DNA of 47,019 bases from Mycobacterium sp. E183. GTDB taxonomy: Bacteria > Actinomycetota > Actinomycetes > Mycobacteriales > Mycobacteriaceae. Within the stretch, counting starts at the first letter, position 1; every line of letters begins with the position of its first letter. Made by a program: the position numbers and the translations under genes. The notes beneath the pieces are model-generated. The model was not told the origin of the DNA. It saw only the letters and a list, made by a program, of their open reading frames with translations, and searched no databases. The stretch is from positions 1 through 47,019 of the forward strand of contig NZ_LZJN01000090.1 of NCBI RefSeq assembly GCF_001667735.1, in the 5' to 3' direction. Positions 1 through 8,702 of the stretch are shown here, in pieces.

Positions 1-1
1 C

Positions 2-955
2 TTCGACGCCGACCGGCGGCACCTGAGTGCGGTCGCGTTCCAGCTGTTGGGCTCGGCCGCCGATGCCGAGGACGCGGTCCAGTCGGCGTGGCTGAAGGCC
101 AGCCGCGCGGATTACGGCGCGGTCGACAACCTCACCGGCTGGTTCACCACCATCACCGCCCGCGAGGCGTACGACCAGCTCCGCGTCCGCAAACGGCGCG
201 CCGAACATCCGCTCGCCACCACCGAGGAACTGGATCGGCTCGAAGCGGCCGCGTCGCCGGCGGACGAGGAGACCCTCCTGACGGAGTCGGTCAGCAATGC
301 GCTGCTCGTGGTGCTCGCCCGGCTCTCGCCCGCGCAGCGCGTCGCATTCGTGCTGCATGACGTGTTCGCGGTGCCATTCGAGAGGATCGGCGACCTGCTG
401 GACCGCTCGCCGGAAGCGGCGAAGAAGTTGGCGAGCCGGGCGCGCGGGCGGCTGCACGGCGACCCGGGCGGCGAACCGGATCGCGCGGCAAAGCACCTGG
501 AGATCGTGGAAGCGTTTCTCGCCGCGTCCCGCGGCGGTGACATCGCGTTGTTGCTTGAGCTGCTGGCCCCGGACGTGGTGCGCACGGTCGATCGCGCGCT
601 GGTGCCCGATGACGTGCCGACCGAGCTGCGCGGCGCCGGGCAGGTCGCCGAGGAGACCCGCCGATTCGCCCAGCGGGCCCGCGCCGGTGTGGTCATGCTC
701 GTCGACGGGGCACCGGCCATCGTGATAGCGCCATACGGGCACGCCGAGGCGCTGCTGCTGATCACCGTCGGAACCGATGACCGCATCCACGCGATCGACA
801 TCACCGGGGATCCCACCCGGATCCGGTCGGCCGCGCTGGCACTCCCGGGCGGGCCGATCCAGCAACACCACAGCCGCATCGGGTACCAAGGACATCAGAC
901 GCCGCCGGCCGGGCGGCCGGCAACGGGGCGAGAACGGAAGGACCATGCTCGATAA
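2..955 (+). CDS. ECF sigma factor with SnoaL-like C-terminal domain (5'-truncated by window edge)
   Basis: The frame is open from the second base of the window, so the true start lies upstream. The N-terminal part has sigma region 2 features (AEDAVQSAWLKA, then GWFTTITAREAYDQLR). Region 4 follows with LSPAQRVAFVLHDVF and a helix-turn-helix around FERIGDLLDRSPEAAKK. After region 4 comes about 130 residues of SnoaL/NTF2-like character (IVEAFLAASRGGDIALLLELLAPDV). This architecture is that of the ECF41/SigJ-like class, in which the C-terminal domain replaces a separate anti-sigma factor. The stop codon lies 11 bases inside the start of the downstream substrate-binding-protein gene, which suggests co-transcription. 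Whether it controls that transporter is inference. No anti-sigma gene is visible next to it. Confidence 0.85.
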   Translation, partial: FDADRRHLSAVAFQLLGSAADAEDAVQSAWLKASRADYGAVDNLTGWFTTITAREAYDQLRVRKRRAEHPLATTEELDRLEAAASPADEETLLTESVSNALLVVLARLSPAQRVAFVLHDVFAVPFERIGDLLDRSPEAAKKLASRARGRLHGDPGGEPDRAAKHLEIVEAFLAASRGGDIALLLELLAPDVVRTVDRALVPDDVPTELRGAGQVAEETRRFAQRARAGVVMLVDGAPAIVIAPYGHAEALLLITVGTDDRIHAIDITGDPTRIRSAALALPGGPIQQHHSRIGYQGHQTPPAGRPATGRERKDHAR

Positions 956-2267
956 GCCGTTCCCGCGGCGCCGCCTGCTGCGTGGCGCCGCCGCGCTGAC
1001 GGCGGCATCGGTGACGCCATGGGCCGCCGGCTGCGCCCCGCAAGACGACGCGTTGACGTTCTTCTTCGCGGCCAACCCCGACGAACGCGATGCCCGGATC
1101 CGCATCGTCGACGAGTTCACGCGGCGCCACCCCGACATCAAGGTTCGTCCGGTGCTTTCGGCCCCGGGCGTGATGCAGCAGCTGTCGACGTTCTGCGCCG
1201 GCGGCAAGTGCCCGGACGTCTTGATGGCGTGGGATCTGAGCTACGCCGAGTTGGCCGCGCGCGGCGTGCTCCTGGACCTCAACACGATGCTGTCCCGCGA
1301 TCAGGCCTTCGCGGCCGGGTTGAGATCCGATGGCATCGGGGCGCTGTACGACACCTTCACGTTCAACGGAGGCCAGTACGCGCTTCCCGAGCAATGGTCC
1401 GGCAACTACCTGTTCTACAACAAGCGGCTCTTCGCCGAGGCCGGGGTCCCCGCGCCGCCCACTTCGTGGCAACAGCCGTGGAGCTTCACCGAATTCCTGA
1501 ACACCGCCACCGCGCTCACCAAGCGAAACGGAACCGGGCGAGCCGGCCAATGGGGGTTCGTGAACATGTTCGTGTCGTACTACTCGGCCGGGCTGTTCGC
1601 GATGAACAATGGGGCGCCGTGGTCCGCCCCGCTGAAGAACCCGACCCACTTCAATTTCGGTGACGATGCCTTCACGGAGGCGGTGCAGTTCTACGCCGAC
1701 CTGGCCAACAAGCATAAGGTCGCGCCCAACGCCTCCGAGGTGCAGTCGATGTCGACGCCGGACCTGTTCGCGACGGGCAAGGCGGCCATGGCGATGGGCG
1801 GCCACTGGCGATACCAGACCTTCATCCGGGCCGAGGGCCTGGACTTCGATGTCACGTCGTTGCCGGTGGGGCCACGACGGCAGGGGCAGGCCGCCCACTC
1901 CAACATCGGCTCCACCGGACTGGCCATCTCCGCCAGCAGTCAACGCAAGGAACAGGCGTGGGAATTCGTGAAATTCGCGGCCGGCCCCGTCGGGCAGGCG
2001 TTGATCGGTGAATCCAGCCTGTTCGTTCCGGTGCTGCAATCCGCGCTCAACTCGCCCGGATTCGCCGCCGCACACCGCAACGTCGACAACCTCACCGTGC
2101 TCACGCAGGGCCCGGCCTATTCCGAGGGGCTGCCGGTCACCCCGGCGTGGGAGAAGATCGTCGCCTTGATGGACCGCAGTTTCGGGCCCGTGCTGCGCGG
2201 ATCGCGGCCCGCGACATCGCTGGCCGGCCTGGCGCCCGCCATCGACGAGGTGTTGCGCGCACCATGA
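945..2267 (+). CDS. Carbohydrate ABC transporter substrate-binding lipoprotein
   Basis: This is an extracytoplasmic solute-binding protein of the MalE/UgpB type, 440 residues. The start chosen is the ATG at 945, because the next residues form a twin-arginine-like signal (PRRRLLRG), a hydrophobic stretch and a lipobox ending WAAGC with lipidation at Cys30. The mature protein shows the usual features of family 1 sugar-binding proteins, such as NYLFYNKRLFAEAGVPAPPTSW and ALTKRNGTGRAGQWGF. It overlaps the sigma gene upstream by 11 bases and the first permease downstream by ATGA. Gene order and the final patatin gene resemble the M. tuberculosis Rv2041c-Rv2037c locus as I recall it; that correspondence is from memory. 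The substrate is not deducible from sequence. Confidence 0.9.
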   Translation: MLDKPFPRRRLLRGAAALTAASVTPWAAGCAPQDDALTFFFAANPDERDARIRIVDEFTRRHPDIKVRPVLSAPGVMQQLSTFCAGGKCPDVLMAWDLSYAELAARGVLLDLNTMLSRDQAFAAGLRSDGIGALYDTFTFNGGQYALPEQWSGNYLFYNKRLFAEAGVPAPPTSWQQPWSFTEFLNTATALTKRNGTGRAGQWGFVNMFVSYYSAGLFAMNNGAPWSAPLKNPTHFNFGDDAFTEAVQFYADLANKHKVAPNASEVQSMSTPDLFATGKAAMAMGGHWRYQTFIRAEGLDFDVTSLPVGPRRQGQAAHSNIGSTGLAISASSQRKEQAWEFVKFAAGPVGQALIGESSLFVPVLQSALNSPGFAAAHRNVDNLTVLTQGPAYSEGLPVTPAWEKIVALMDRSFGPVLRGSRPATSLAGLAPAIDEVLRAP

Positions 2268-3211
2268 CATCGGTCGAAACCAGCCCCGCCACCCGCAAAC
2301 CCGCCCGGGGCGCGGGCCCCTGGCGCCGGCGCGCCTGGGCCGGCCGCCTCTTCGTGGCGCCGAACCTGGCGGCCGTCGCGTTGTTCATGCTTTTCCCGCT
2401 GGGATTCTCGCTCTACATGAGTTTTCAGCGGTGGGACGTGTTCAGGCCACCGAAGTTCGTGGGCCTGAAGAACTTTCAGGAGCTTTTTACCTCCGATCCG
2501 CTCTTCCTCATCGCCATCCGCAACACCGTCATCTTCACCCTCGGGACGGTCGTGCCGACCATCGTCGTCAGCCTCGTCGTGGCCGGTGTGCTGAACCGCA
2601 AAGTCAAGGGCATCGGCATCTTCCGTACCATCGTCTTTCTGCCGCTGGCCATCTCGTCGGTGGTGATGGCGGTCGTCTGGCAATTCGTCTTCAACACCGA
2701 CAACGGGCTGCTCAACATCATGCTGGGCTGGGTTGGGGTCGGTCCGGTGCCGTGGCTGGTCGAACCCCGCTGGGCCATGGCCTCACTGTGCATCGTCAGC
2801 GTGTGGCGCAGTGTGCCGTTCGCCACCGTCATCCTGCTCGCGGCGATGCAGGGCGTTCCCGAGACCGTCTACGAGGCGGCCCGCATCGACGGGGCGGGCG
2901 AGATACGGCAGTTCACCTCCATCACGGTGCCGCTGATCCGTGGGTCGATATCATTTGTCGGCGTCATCTCGATCATCCACGCGTTCCAGGCTTTCGACAT
3001 GGTGTACGTCCTCAACGGCGCGAATGGCGGGCCCGAAACCGCCACGTACGTCCTGGGCATCATGCTGTTCCAGCACGCGTTCTCCTTCCTGGAATTCGGG
3101 TACGCGTCCGCGCTGGCGTGGGTGATGTTCGCCATCTTGCTGGTGCTGACCGTGGTGCAGCTGCGGATCACTCGGCAACGGTCCTGGGAGACTTCTCGTG
3201 GCCTCAGCTGA
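2264..3211 (+). CDS. Carbohydrate ABC transporter permease (MalF/UgpA type)
   Basis: An inner-membrane permease of 315 residues with about six hydrophobic segments. The first follows a basic N-terminus (RRRAWAGRLFVAPNLAAVA). The binding-protein-dependent permease EAA motif is present near residue 205 (YEAARIDGAGEIRQFTSITVP), the cytoplasmic loop that contacts the ATPase. The start is ATG 2264, overlapping the stop of the binding-protein gene by four bases. The gene overlaps the next permease by 14 bases. It should form the transmembrane heterodimer with the product of 3198-4040. Confidence 0.93.
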   Translation: MTSVETSPATRKPARGAGPWRRRAWAGRLFVAPNLAAVALFMLFPLGFSLYMSFQRWDVFRPPKFVGLKNFQELFTSDPLFLIAIRNTVIFTLGTVVPTIVVSLVVAGVLNRKVKGIGIFRTIVFLPLAISSVVMAVVWQFVFNTDNGLLNIMLGWVGVGPVPWLVEPRWAMASLCIVSVWRSVPFATVILLAAMQGVPETVYEAARIDGAGEIRQFTSITVPLIRGSISFVGVISIIHAFQAFDMVYVLNGANGGPETATYVLGIMLFQHAFSFLEFGYASALAWVMFAILLVLTVVQLRITRQRSWETSRGLS

Positions 3212-4040
3212 GCGCCTGTTCACGCGCAACGTCGTCCGCGCAGTGCTGGTCTACACCGCGCTGATCGCCATCGCCTGGTGCTGGTTGTTCCCGATCGCCT
3301 GGGCGGTGTCCGGTTCGTTGAAGAGGGAAGGCGAGATCACCGAGCCGAAGCTGCTGCCGGCGCACCCGCGCTGGTCGAACTACACCGAGGTGTTCTCGCT
3401 GATGCCCTTCGCGCGGATGTTCTTCAACACCGTGCTGTACGCCGGGTGTGTGACCGCCGGGCAGGTCTTCTTCTGCTCGTTGGCCGGATACGCGTTCGCG
3501 CGATTGGAGTTTCGCGGACGCGACACGTTGTTCGTGCTGTATCTGGGCACGCTGATGGTGCCGCTGACCGTGACCGTGATCCCGCAGTTCATCCTGATGC
3601 GGACCGTGGGGTGGGTCGACACACCCTGGTCGATGATCGTGCCGGGCCTGTTCGGCAGCGCTTTCGGCACCTACTTGATGCGTCAGTTCTTTCGGACGCT
3701 CCCAACCGACCTGGAGGAGGCGGCGATACTCGACGGTTGTTCGCCATGGCAGATCTACTGGCGAATCCTGTTGCCCCACGCCCGTCCCGCGGTCATGGTG
3801 CTCGCGGTGCTCACCTGGGTCAACGTCTGGAACGACTTCCTGTGGCCGCTGCTGATGTTGCAGCGCAACAGCCTGGCCACGCTGACACTCGGCCTGGTAC
3901 GACTGCGGGGGGAATACGTCGCGCGCTGGCCGATCATCATGGCGACGTCGATGCTGATCATGCTGCCGTTGGTGCTCATCTACGCCATCGCACAACGGTC
4001 CTTCGTCAGGGGCATCGCCGTCACGGGACTCAACGGATAA
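3198..4040 (+). CDS. Carbohydrate ABC transporter permease (MalG/UgpE type)
   Basis: The second transmembrane subunit, 280 residues, begins with GTG at 3198 inside the end of the preceding permease gene. It has the typical start of this subgroup (a membrane helix, then SGSLKREGEI), and the EAA loop appears as LEEAAILDGCSPWQIYWRI. It ends with the usual short basic tail after a last helix (RSFVRGIAVTGLNG). Only three bases separate it from the ATPase gene, so the four transporter genes form one unit. Confidence 0.93.
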   Translation: MASAERLFTRNVVRAVLVYTALIAIAWCWLFPIAWAVSGSLKREGEITEPKLLPAHPRWSNYTEVFSLMPFARMFFNTVLYAGCVTAGQVFFCSLAGYAFARLEFRGRDTLFVLYLGTLMVPLTVTVIPQFILMRTVGWVDTPWSMIVPGLFGSAFGTYLMRQFFRTLPTDLEEAAILDGCSPWQIYWRILLPHARPAVMVLAVLTWVNVWNDFLWPLLMLQRNSLATLTLGLVRLRGEYVARWPIIMATSMLIMLPLVLIYAIAQRSFVRGIAVTGLNG

Positions 4041-4043
4041 GGC

Positions 4044-5114
4044 ATGGCCTCAGTAACTTTCGAGCAAGCGACGCGGCGCTACGCCGGAACGGATCGCCCG
4101 GCATTGGACAGCCTCGACCTGGAGGTCGGCGACGGCGAATTCGTCGTGCTGGTCGGCCCGTCCGGATGCGGAAAGACCACCTCGCTGCGGATGGTGGCGG
4201 GGCTGGAGACGCTGGACTCCGGCCGCATCAGGATCGGCGACCGCGACGTCACCACCGTCGATCCCAAGGACCGTGACGTGGCGATGGTCTTCCAGAACTA
4301 TGCGCTCTACCCGCACATGACCGTCGCGCAGAACATGGGCTTCGCCCTGAAGATCGCCAAGACACCGAAGGCAGAAATTCGTGACCGCGTCCTGGACGCG
4401 GCCAAACTGCTTGACCTGCAACCCTATCTGGGCCGCAAGCCCAAGGACCTCTCAGGCGGGCAGCGCCAGCGGGTGGCGATGGGACGGGCGATCGTGCGCC
4501 GCCCGCAGGTCTTCCTGATGGATGAGCCGCTGTCGAACCTCGACGCGAAGCTGCGCGTGCAGACCCGCAACCAGATCGCGGCGCTGCAGCGGAGGCTGGG
4601 CACCACCACCGTCTATGTCACCCACGACCAGGTTGAGGCGATGACCATGGGGGACCGCGTCGCCGTGCTGCGCGACGGCGTGCTACAACAGTTCGCCGCC
4701 CCTCGCGAGCTGTACCGCAACCCGGTGAACGTCTTCGTCGCGGGGTTCATCGGGTCGCCGGCCATGAACCTGTTCACGCTGCCGATCGTTGATTCCGCTG
4801 TGTCGTTGGGGGATTGGCACATCCCGCTACCGCGGGAGCTCGCCGACCCCGCGAGTGAGGTCGTCGTGGGGGTGCGCCCCGAGCATTTCGAGCTGGGCGG
4901 TCAGGGCGTCGAGATGGAGGTCGACGTGGTCGAGGAGCTGGGGGCCGACGCCTACCTGTACGGCCGAATCACCGGTTCCGGCAAGGTCATCGATCAGCCC
5001 GTCGTGGCGCGTGCCGACGGGCGCCGGCCGCCGGAGAAGGGCAGCCGGGTGCGCCTGCACCCGGAACCGGGGCACCTGCACTTCTTCGGCATCGACGGCC
5101 GACGAATCTGCTGA
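4044..5114 (+). CDS. Sugar ABC transporter ATP-binding protein (MalK/UgpC type)
   Basis: A 356-residue ATPase of the carbohydrate uptake (CUT1) family. It has Walker A GPSGCGKTT (about residues 37-45), signature LSGGQRQR, Walker B QVFLMDEPLSNLD and the switch histidine in YVTHDQVEA. The C-terminal third is the TOBE/OB-fold regulatory domain of MalK-like ATPases (VVVGVRPEHFEL onward). It is cytoplasmic and would energise the two permeases upstream. The gene is followed after 13 bases by the patatin-like gene, so the lipase probably belongs to the same transcript. Confidence 0.94.
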   Translation: MASVTFEQATRRYAGTDRPALDSLDLEVGDGEFVVLVGPSGCGKTTSLRMVAGLETLDSGRIRIGDRDVTTVDPKDRDVAMVFQNYALYPHMTVAQNMGFALKIAKTPKAEIRDRVLDAAKLLDLQPYLGRKPKDLSGGQRQRVAMGRAIVRRPQVFLMDEPLSNLDAKLRVQTRNQIAALQRRLGTTTVYVTHDQVEAMTMGDRVAVLRDGVLQQFAAPRELYRNPVNVFVAGFIGSPAMNLFTLPIVDSAVSLGDWHIPLPRELADPASEVVVGVRPEHFELGGQGVEMEVDVVEELGADAYLYGRITGSGKVIDQPVVARADGRRPPEKGSRVRLHPEPGHLHFFGIDGRRIC

Positions 5115-5127
5115 GGGGGGTATGGCT

Positions 5128-6123
5128 ATGCCCGACGTGAGCGCATCCCGCGCCGACCTGGTTTGCGAAGGCGGCGGCGTCCGGGGCATCGGGCTGGTCG
5201 GCGCGGTCGACGCGCTGACCCAGGCGGGCTACCGGTTCCCACGGGTCGCGGGCAGCAGCGCGGGCTCGGTCGTCGCGTCGCTGGTGGCGGCGCTACAGGT
5301 CGCGGGCGAACCGCTGAGCCGGCTTGCGGAGGTGATGCGGTCGATCGACTACCGGAAGTTTCTGGATCGCAGCGTGATCGGGCGCGTACCGCTGATCGGC
5401 GGCGCGCTGTCGCTGCTGGTGTCCGACGGCGTATACCGCGGGGCCTACTTGGAGCGGCTGCTCGAGGGACTGCTCGCCGACTTGGGCGTGCGGACCTTCG
5501 GCGACCTGCGCACCGGCGAAGAGCCGCAGCAGTTCGCGTGGTCGCTCGTGGTGACGGCCAGTGACCTGTCCCGCCGCCGGCTGGTGCGCATTCCCTGGGA
5601 TCTCGGTTCCTACGGCATCGACCCCGACGACTTCCCGGTGGCCCGCGCCGTGCACGCCTCGTCGGCGATTCCGTATGTCTTCCAACCCGTCCGGGTGGGC
5701 GGCGCCACGTGGGTCGACGGTGGCCTGCTGTCCGACTTCCCGGTGGAGCTGTTCGACCGCCCGGGGGCGCAGCCGCGCTGGCCGACATTCGGGATCCGGC
5801 TGTCCGCGCGTCCGGGGATCCCGCCCACCCATCCGGTTCATGGTCCGGTCTCGTTGGGAATCGCGGCGATCGAGACGCTGGTGAGCAATCAGGACAACGC
5901 CTACATCGACGATCCGTGCACCGTTCGCCGCACCATCTTCGTTCCCGCCGAGGAGGTCAGCCCAATCGACTTCGACATCGCCGCCGAGCAGCGCGACGCC
6001 CTGTACCAACGGGGAGTGCAGGCGGGCGAGGAATTCTTGCGGACCTGGAGCTACCCGGACTACCTGGCGGCCTGCGGCGGCCCGGGGAAGGGCGGGACTG
6101 CGCAGAGCCAGAATCCGCGGTGA
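5128..6123 (+). CDS. Patatin-like phospholipase
   Basis: A predicted serine hydrolase with the Ser-Asp dyad of patatins. The oxyanion glycine-rich loop is EGGGVRG, the nucleophile elbow is GSSAG (Ser44 from the start used here), and the aspartate sits in DGG (Asp197). There are two in-frame ATGs, at 5122 and 5128. The purine-rich AGGGGGG at 5114-5120 is seven bases from the second but almost touches the first, so 5128 is preferred. The protein has no clear signal peptide. It sits last in a sugar-importer operon, which might point to a glycolipid or glycerophosphodiester substrate; that is inference. Confidence 0.85.
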   Translation: MPDVSASRADLVCEGGGVRGIGLVGAVDALTQAGYRFPRVAGSSAGSVVASLVAALQVAGEPLSRLAEVMRSIDYRKFLDRSVIGRVPLIGGALSLLVSDGVYRGAYLERLLEGLLADLGVRTFGDLRTGEEPQQFAWSLVVTASDLSRRRLVRIPWDLGSYGIDPDDFPVARAVHASSAIPYVFQPVRVGGATWVDGGLLSDFPVELFDRPGAQPRWPTFGIRLSARPGIPPTHPVHGPVSLGIAAIETLVSNQDNAYIDDPCTVRRTIFVPAEEVSPIDFDIAAEQRDALYQRGVQAGEEFLRTWSYPDYLAACGGPGKGGTAQSQNPR

Positions 6124-6126
6124 AGG

Positions 6127-6417
6127 CTATCCGCGCGCGCAGCGGATCTGATTGAGGCGGTGCTCAATCCGCTCGACATCGGCGGGCAACGGCAATTGGT
6201 TGGTGACACGCGTGATTTCCACGCCGATATCAACGGGGTTGATCGGCCAGAATTGGCGTCTCATGAGTTTGGTTGCGATGGCGCGGATCTCGTCGTCGGA
6301 AAGTCGCCGGCGAGCCAGGGCCGCCAAGGGGGAATATCCGGTCGTCGGCATGCCGGCGGGGTATCCGGCCCGCACGAAAGCAACGATGCTCGACACCCAC
6401 AGGGCCAGATCCATCAT
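6127..6417 (-). CDS. DUF3349-family small protein
   Basis: A 96-residue protein recognisable by the motif series of this actinobacterial family: RAGYPAGMPTTGYSPLAALARRRLSDDE, here spread over residues 17-44, then a second conserved block with NPVDIGVEITRVTNQLP. A GAGGTGGG ribosome-binding sequence lies immediately upstream of two tandem ATGs (6417 and 6414), and the second is equally plausible. The family is widespread in mycobacteria (Rv0543c is a member I recall) and its function is unknown. It is convergent with the patatin gene, with only three bases between the stops. Confidence 0.8.
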   Translation of the reverse strand: MMDLALWVSSIVAFVRAGYPAGMPTTGYSPLAALARRRLSDDEIRAIATKLMRRQFWPINPVDIGVEITRVTNQLPLPADVERIEHRLNQIRCARG

Positions 6418-6630
6418 CCCACCTCGCTCACCGCCGCTTGAGAATTGGCGGCAGATCTTACGACTAGCAACGTACCATCGGCAACGTCATCAGCTCGGTA
6501 ACGCCACACAGTTAAAACGCACTTTTTACACGCCCGCGAAGTCCGAAAACGAAAAGCGATCTTCGCCACGATGTGCCCTGGCGGGCGCGCCCTAACGACG
6601 TTTGACCGCAAGGCTTTCTACTATGGCCGC

Positions 6631-7464
6631 GTGGCTGATCGCTATGGAACCGATGTCCTTGCCGCGGGCCGGCGCAAGCCCCGCTCGACCGAGCACCCGG
6701 CCGAGCTCGGCCTGGTGGTCGAGGACGCGCAGACGGGCTACGTCGGTGCGGTGGTGCGAGTCGAGTACGGGCGGGTCGACCTGGAGGACCGCCGCGGGCA
6801 CGTGCGTGGCTTCCCTTTGGGCCCAGGCTATTTGCTCGAGGGCCGTCCGGTGATCCTCACGGCGCCACGCCGTGTGGCGCCGGCCGGTTCCACGCGAACG
6901 GCGTCGGGCTCGGTGGCAGTTCCGGGCGCCCGCGCCCGGGTCGCCCGCGCCAGCCGGATCTACGTCGAGGGCCGCCACGATGCCGAACTCGTCGCGCAGG
7001 TGTGGGGCGAGGACCTGCGGATCGAGGGGGTCGTCGTCGAGCACCTCGGCGGCGTAGACGACTTGGTGGACGTGGTGGCGGAATTCGCGCCCGGTCCGGA
7101 ATGCCGGCTCGGTGTGCTCGTGGATCACCTCGTCGCGGGTTCCAAGGAGGCACGGATCGCCGATGCCGTGCGGCGGGGACCTGGTGGCGCCCACACCCTG
7201 GTGGTCGGTCATCCCTACGTTGACATCTGGCAGGCAGTCAAGCCCGAGCGGCTCGGCCTGGCGGGCTGGCCGGACGTGCCGCGCCACATCGAGTGGAAAC
7301 ACGGCGCATGCCAGGCGCTCGGCTTGCCGCACGGGAGCCAGGCGGACATCGCAAGGGCCTGGCGCCATATCCGTTCCCGGGTGCGCGACTGGAATGACCT
7401 CGAGCCGGCGCTGATCGGCCGGGTCGAGGAACTGATCGACTTCGTGACTCAGCCGGGCCCGTGA
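6631..7464 (+). CDS. DUF3097-family protein with Toprim-like core
   Basis: A 277-residue protein of the actinobacterial DUF3097 family. It shows an N-terminal small beta domain (about residues 20-85), then a Toprim-like segment with IYVEGRHDAELVAQVWGEDL, and the conserved block HPYVDIWQAVKPERLGL. The start is uncertain. The frame is open back to an ATG at 6571, but homology seems to begin at VADRYGTDVLA, which matches the GTG at 6631. A TACTAT hexamer seven bases upstream of that GTG would fit a leaderless transcript. The molecular function is unknown; a role in nucleic-acid metabolism is only suggested by the Toprim resemblance. Its stop overlaps the efeO start (GTGA). Confidence 0.75.
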   Translation: MADRYGTDVLAAGRRKPRSTEHPAELGLVVEDAQTGYVGAVVRVEYGRVDLEDRRGHVRGFPLGPGYLLEGRPVILTAPRRVAPAGSTRTASGSVAVPGARARVARASRIYVEGRHDAELVAQVWGEDLRIEGVVVEHLGGVDDLVDVVAEFAPGPECRLGVLVDHLVAGSKEARIADAVRRGPGGAHTLVVGHPYVDIWQAVKPERLGLAGWPDVPRHIEWKHGACQALGLPHGSQADIARAWRHIRSRVRDWNDLEPALIGRVEELIDFVTQPGP

Positions 7465-8702
7465 CCGACCGGCGTCCGGCCGGGGGAAGACGCTGTCGTG
7501 GATTACCGCTGGCGGCAGCGGCCTTGGTCGTCGCGGCGGCGACCGCCTGCGGTCCGTCCGGTCGCGAGGTGAGCCGCGGGACGCCCGGCGGCCCGAGCGC
7601 GGTGAAGGTGACGCTCGCCAACCGGGGCGGCAAAGACGCCTGCACGGTGGACAACGCGAACGTCGCCGCCGGCCCGGTGACGTTCACGGTCGCCAACACC
7701 GATGCGCCCGGCATCAGCGAAGTCGAGTTACTCAGGGGTGAGCGGATCGTCGGCGAGAAGGAGGACCTCGCTCCCGGGTTGGCCCCGGTGTCGTTCACCG
7801 TGACTCTCGATGGCGGGCCGTATCAGCTGTATTGCCCCGGCGCGGTGGACGAATACCAGACGCTGACGGTCACGGGCCGGGCGGCGCCGGGGCTGGCCGG
7901 CGGCGTCGCGGACTCCCTCGACAGCGCCACCAAGGACTACGCGGCGTATGTCGTCCAGCAGATCGGTCAGCTCGGCGACGGGGTCAACGCACTCGACGCG
8001 GCGGTGCGGGCGGGCAACATCGACGCCGCGAAAGCCGCTTACGCCAAAGCGCGCCTGTTCTGGGAGCGTTCCGAGTCCGCCGTCGAGGGCTTCATCTTGC
8101 TGGGTTTCGCGGTCGGCGACAACGCGGGCCGCCTCGACTATCTGATCGACATGCGCGAGTCCACTCCCGTCGACGCCAAGGTCGGCTGGAAGGGGTTCCA
8201 CGCCATCGAACGCGACCTGTGGCGGGGCGGAGCGATCACGCCCGGGACGCAGGCCCTCAGTTCCGAATTGGTCGGCAACGTAGCCAAGTTGACCGCCATC
8301 GTCGCCCTCCTGCAGTACAAGCCCGAGGACCTGGCCAACGGCGCCAGCGACCTCGTCGAGGAGATCCAGAACACCAAGATCACCGGGGAGGAGGAGGCTT
8401 TCAGCCACATCGACCTCGTCGACTTCTCCGCCAACGTGGAAGGCGCTCGGCAGGCCTACGCATCGCTGCGGCCCGGGCTGGAGAAGATCGACGGCAATCT
8501 GGTCGCCCAGATCGATCGCGAATTCCACACGGTGCTGGCCACTCTGGACGGATACCGCGATCCGTCTGAGTTGGGTGGCTTCCGGACCTACACCGCGGCG
8601 CTGCAAGCCACCGACGCCGCCAAGCTGACCGCGGTCATCCAGCCCCTGCACCAGAGCCTGTCGGCGGTCGCCCCAAAAGTGGCTTCGGCGGGCCGACCAT
8701 GA
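7461..8702 (+). CDS. efeO: Iron uptake system lipoprotein EfeO (cupredoxin + imelysin/M75)
   Basis: A 413-residue exported protein. The signal peptide ends with a lipobox (ATAC, Cys30). It is followed by a cupredoxin-like domain (about residues 45-135, VTFTVANTDAP and YQLYCPGA) and an imelysin/peptidase M75 domain. The M75 HxxE signature is GFHAIERDLW (His247, Glu250). EfeO is thought to deliver ferrous or ferric iron to the EfeU permease with help from EfeB. The start is GTG at 7461, overlapping the DUF3097 stop. The downstream efeB overlaps by ATGA. No efeU gene is present in the window, so the permease must be elsewhere or absent. Confidence 0.9.
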   Translation: MTDRRPAGGRRCRGLPLAAAALVVAAATACGPSGREVSRGTPGGPSAVKVTLANRGGKDACTVDNANVAAGPVTFTVANTDAPGISEVELLRGERIVGEKEDLAPGLAPVSFTVTLDGGPYQLYCPGAVDEYQTLTVTGRAAPGLAGGVADSLDSATKDYAAYVVQQIGQLGDGVNALDAAVRAGNIDAAKAAYAKARLFWERSESAVEGFILLGFAVGDNAGRLDYLIDMRESTPVDAKVGWKGFHAIERDLWRGGAITPGTQALSSELVGNVAKLTAIVALLQYKPEDLANGASDLVEEIQNTKITGEEEAFSHIDLVDFSANVEGARQAYASLRPGLEKIDGNLVAQIDREFHTVLATLDGYRDPSELGGFRTYTAALQATDAAKLTAVIQPLHQSLSAVAPKVASAGRP

